Source of the DNA: Glandiceps talaboti
Lineage: Eukaryota > Hemichordata > Enteropneusta > Spengelidae
Length of the DNA stretch: 64,000 bases
Direction of reading: 5' to 3'
Assembly (NCBI RefSeq): GCF_964340395.1
Contig: NC_135560.1
Coordinates: 17,595,098 to 17,659,097, forward strand
Shown: one piece after another, positions 59,969 through 64,000 of the stretch
Layout of the letters: every line of letters starts with the position of its first letter
Numbering within the stretch: position 1 is the stretch's first letter
The notes under the pieces: model-generated
Database searches by the model: none
The model's input: only the letters and a program-made list of their open reading frames with translations
Told to the model about the DNA's origin: nothing
Made by a program: the position numbers and the translations under genes

Positions 59969-61642
59969 CTGACAGAGCCACAAAGAGACAGAGACTATAG
60001 TACTAAAAAGATATACAGCGAGGTACGGAGAGAACCCGATATATACAGAATTATAGAGGAACGTACAGACGGAAAGTGGGATATTTATGATATCAACATC
60101 GTACATTTATCGAAGGAACTCTGTTAATTTCAAGATATTTTAATGCTACCATATCATTCGTATACCGTAATTTGGTAATTACATTTCTACAAAATTTATA
60201 ATTTTTTTTGTCAAATTGCAAACATCAGAATTTCCGGATTCCTGTCGTTACGAAAATAAGCACACACATAATGAGATGTCGAGTCGTACGTTATTGGAAA
60301 TTGGTAAGAATTGGAAATTTGCCAAGAATTCCATTGAATTAGTTACTATTATCCTTAGATTGCGACAAACAGGAAATGTAGTAGTAAGCCTTATTTTTAC
60401 CATAACTGAAAGAATTAATTATCGTCATAAATGGCGAAATAATAACATGGTGAATTGCAAAAGAGAAAATTGCCAACGATTTCTTTCTTTGAAAACGTCG
60501 TTTGTGGAGTTTTAATTACTTCCATGGTATGTTTCCTTACATGACGTTTTGTTTTGTTTAGTTGTTTTGGAGACACGTGTTGCATCCCTGGATATGACTA
60601 TTTATCAAGCCCTTCCTTCACGAATCCTTTGAGTGTGGGCAATCAGTTACACGCATAACGGATGAGATTACATGTGCGTGTTCTAGTAATAACACCATCG
60701 ATTTTTTACATGTAAGAAATAAATTGGGCCATTACAACAACCCACAATGAATTTTGAATTGTTGAAATTTAATTCCTGTTTGTCGTTTTGTGAAAATGTG
60801 TCCAATCTTCGATTGGGTTCAACATCCACGCAAAGATACCCCTTCATTCCCCCTCCCGAACCCTTCATGATGTTTACGACAAGCGAAAAATACTTTCCCC
60901 GATGGACCCTATTATACGGTCTTGAACTGCAGGCCAGGGCAGCCTTAGATGTGAGAGCATGTTTGTCCGTTGACGTGCGAGGTAGCGTTGTCGTCAAGAA
61001 AATATTTTACGACAAGGGCGAGCTCTGACTTTGGATCCTAATATTGACGCTAGCTGCAAAGGCAGTGGTTATTTACACGACACTGAGGCCGGAGACCCGA
61101 CCTGCATTTAAACCGTTCAACTGTTTTCTGTTGCTATGGGAAAACCACCTGTTGATTCCTTACTCGTATACGCGCGCAAGGAAGTAAATATACCACGCCC
61201 GCGTCCGGTATCACGCAACAACACGAGCCTTCCAAGTCTTTGTAAAACTTTGATGTTATATATACTGAATATAGTTGTTGCTAATTTGCCGATATTTGTT
61301 GATATTTGAGCTAACTTCATTTTGTTTCATATAAGATGTATTCAAAATTGGCGCCTACGGTAGACCATCAATGGATCGAATCCAAAGGACATGAGTATAT
61401 TAAATCTACTGAGAGGTGTCAATATATTCTGTACATAAGCCACTATTGCCATTTACGTTGATATATGACAACTACTTGCATTTAACGGTGTATGCAAATC
61501 TATACGTTGGAGCAAATACTAGTATCCATCTATTTGTGTCACAACGTGAATGACAGCACAACACCTTGCTTTACCAGGTGATTACATAACAGTCTGAACA
61601 TAGACTCGAGGCAAGGTTGATTCTATTCTTGTCTGTGATTCA

Positions 61643-61733
61643 AGCTCTGGATTTATACGCTACGGGGTTTCGACACGTCTTCTCGGAGTGGGAGAAGACG
61701 TGTCGAAACCCCGTTGCGTATAAATCCAGAGCT
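61643..61733. repeat. 42-bp near-perfect hairpin with 7-nt loop
   Basis: Arms 61643-61684 and 61692-61733 pair with a single mismatch around GGAGTGG. AGGTTGATTC occurs just outside each side (about 61614 and 61735), which could be a target-site duplication or part of the duplicated unit. Confidence 0.9.
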
Positions 61734-63831
61734 AGGTTGATTCCAGCAACTGAGTGAGACAGGTCGTAAACGAAAGCAAGAATTAGAACAAAGTCTAGAG
61801 TCTTGGCTTAGTCAGAACCATGTGTGAACACAGTGACATGTGAGCGTAAACACCGGTGACGGTATTTTTTGAACATCGTAGATACCCAAAACGTAAATTT
61901 TGCATTATGGCCACCCTTCAAGTTGAAAAGAATATTCTAATAGCTCACAGGTAACTGTGGTGAGAATAGAACCCGGTTACTTTTTCCCATCTCAGGCAAC
62001 ATCCTGAATTGGTTGTCTGAAGTAGTAACATTGACAGGCTTTTTTAGTCACAAGGTTAGCGTACACACACATCATTTGTTGTCCGACGGTCTCTGTAGGC
62101 CCTGTTTGTTTGTGTGTTCGAGAGCATTTTCTTGTCTTAAATCACGAAAGAAAGTTCAATTGACTATGACTCCTATGATCGTTTCCGTCGATCCTTGCTT
62201 TATATAAATACACGTCAACGTCTGTAACCTTTGACTCAATTTGTTCACTTACTATTTAAACCCCGGGAATACCATGCAGCTACTTAAGGATCCCGAGCAG
62301 TGTCACTTATAGTATCGTGATGGACATTCTCAGGATTCTGTAGCCGCCATGTTTTGATTCACCTGTTAGTTACAGAGTTTGAAGTCCGTAGAGGTCTGCC
62401 CACAGAGAGCCCCCGGAACCTTTTTATAAAAACGGTCAAACAAACACTCACAAACATCCGCGAGTGAAAAGATCATAAACACCTGAAGAAGTATAAGTTT
62501 TTATATATACATTACATGTAATAACTTACTAATGTTGATTAATATTGCATCAGGCTATGAAGGTCCTACAAAGTTGATGTGCGTTCAAACATTTTGTGAC
62601 GCCATGACCATGATCATGACCCGAGACAGTCATTTGTGTGACCTTTATAATTGGTATACACTTCAGCATATCCATGACAAACCACGATCACTGTGCACGT
62701 GAAACAGATGTTGATTTCATCAACAACCATTTGTTGCCACTGCCAAGAGCAGGTTGCGTATTACCATAGTAACTAAGGTTATTTGTTGTCTCACATCAGT
62801 GTATACATTTATATTTATATATTGGTTGATGACTTGAGAATCAAAATGCCATGGTAGCAAATGGAAAAAAGAAAAAAAAATGGCGAGGATCCGTCTGGGG
62901 AAAAAACAAACTGGCGAGGATCCGTTTGATCTTGCTCCCCTGGCTTACACATGCCGGCTTGTCGTGTCTTTGACAAAAGGAAAACGTTAAGATTACGCCT
63001 CCGTATATACAATATAATTTTCGCTTTTACAGGGAATGTTGTCTTCTCAACAATCGATCACAATCGTTACGCCCGCTGTATGATCCTCAATATTCGGACT
63101 AACTAAAATCAATAATATTCTTGTTATTATAATATTAAACCTACATTGTTTACCCTGCATCAGCAGCCGTGCCATTGTATGATTTAACGAATCATTGGCA
63201 TATTGTAATGAAGCCTGGAATTGCAAAGTACACTGTCGACCATATTGTAATTGTTTTTCACTGATGCACCAGTAACGTTATGTAAGTGTTATCGAAAGTG
63301 ACACATGGATCTAGGCTATATACCTAGAGAAAAAAAGAATATTGCAATTACTTATAAAAAACCAAGCCTATACATTATTGTAACAATATCATTTCTTTAA
63401 ATTTAATTTATGAAAGCGGATAAATAAAATAAAACGCATGTAATAAATAGCTGTTAAAAATAAATATGAAAGACAGAGGGGAAAGATGTTACGTGAACTA
63501 CCGTATACCCCCCCCCATCCCTTTAAGTCTCCAGTTTGTCAGATAAACAAAGGATAGTCCCATAGTTGCAGTATGTTAAACTTGCGTCTATTGTAGTTGA
63601 GTCACGTCACGTCCCCTTCATAATAATATACCTCGCAGACCACTAAAAGAAAGTGGTCTGAGATAATACTCGTCCGAACCCCGTCCATGTTATCTTTAAT
63701 TCGTAATTCTTTGCTTTTGATTTGGTAATACATGTAATGACAACTGTCCGTGTGTGTATGTGTGATGTTAAAAAAGATTAAAAAATGTATTCGGAGATAA
63801 CGCTGTCATCAACTTGAAATCCAATCTGATT

Positions 63832-64000
63832 AGGCCTAAAATCTGATGTGATAAATGTTTTCCTTAGTTTATGTCATTTGTTTTCAATTTTGTTGTTAAC
63901 GGGAGTGATCACTACCGGAACATCGGAAACGAAAACAAACTACAATAGACGAATGAAATAGAGGTAAATAAAGAAATACAGCCGTATTCATCGCATAAGA
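63832..64000. mobile_element. Foldback MITE-like element (family B), copy 3, diverged
   Basis: Begins CAATCTGATTAGGCCTAAAA then TCTGATGTG, with a 6-bp change relative to the other copies, and carries GAAATAGAGGTAAATAAAG in the right half as in copies 1 and 2. The right terminus is diverged or lies beyond the window. Confidence 0.55.

Noticed and set aside
60683-61028. Overlapping ~100-codon ORFs on both strands
   Set aside because: No domain recognised on either strand and no exon context; left as unassigned.

Overview
The window looks like chromosomal DNA from an invertebrate animal, most likely a marine deuterostome such as a lancelet or acorn worm. The sequence alone does not settle the species. 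The evidence is AT-rich DNA, spliced genes with GT-AG introns of about 0.1 to 4 kb, many long microsatellites, decayed LINE and foldback elements, and protein families typical of bilaterian animals. There is no prokaryotic operon, rRNA, intact tRNA or CRISPR array.

Layout. 1-5.7 kb holds repeats and no recognisable gene. 5.7-22 kb is a follistatin (FST) gene on the + strand. Its body runs from 14038 to 21933, and a second, phase-compatible signal-peptide exon lies 8 kb upstream at 5895-6000. 22-24.7 kb is repeat-rich spacer. 24990-27502 is a complete five-exon NDUFS4 gene (mitochondrial complex I subunit, + strand), with several perfect or near-perfect palindromes in its first two introns. 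28.5-34.6 kb is AT-rich spacer with one MITE-like element. 34795-37854 is a complete five-exon ARL15 gene (small GTPase, - strand). A 422-bp divergent promoter separates it from a complete nine-exon RNF126/RNF115-type RING E3 ligase at 38277-47173 (+ strand), which is followed by a 55-bp minisatellite. 48.4-52.7 kb is spacer. 52.7-55 kb holds two decayed LINE reverse transcriptases in opposite orientation and a MITE. 55.6-58.2 kb is a head-to-head inverted duplication of a glycine N-acyltransferase-like gene. 58.2-64 kb is spacer with long (TA)n and (GATA)n tracts and foldbacks.

Functional view. FST would be a secreted activin/BMP antagonist, NDUFS4 a matrix-arm subunit of complex I, ARL15 an atypical Arf-like GTPase of the endomembrane system, RNF126 a cytosolic quality-control E3 ligase, and the GLYAT-like pair acyl-CoA conjugating enzymes. 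They do not form one pathway. What links the first three is ancestry: FST(+), NDUFS4(+), ARL15(-) is the order and orientation I recall for human 5q11.2, so this is probably an ancient bilaterian or deuterostome linkage block in compact form.

The observations most worth a second look are the two alternative FST first exons with their own TATA/CRE motifs, the 167-bp perfect inverted repeat and hairpin series inside NDUFS4, the ARL15 stop codon lying in a 39-bp tandem repeat, and the patchy GLYAT-like inverted pair with a clean 99-bp insertion in one copy. I found no sign of a wholly novel multi-gene system.
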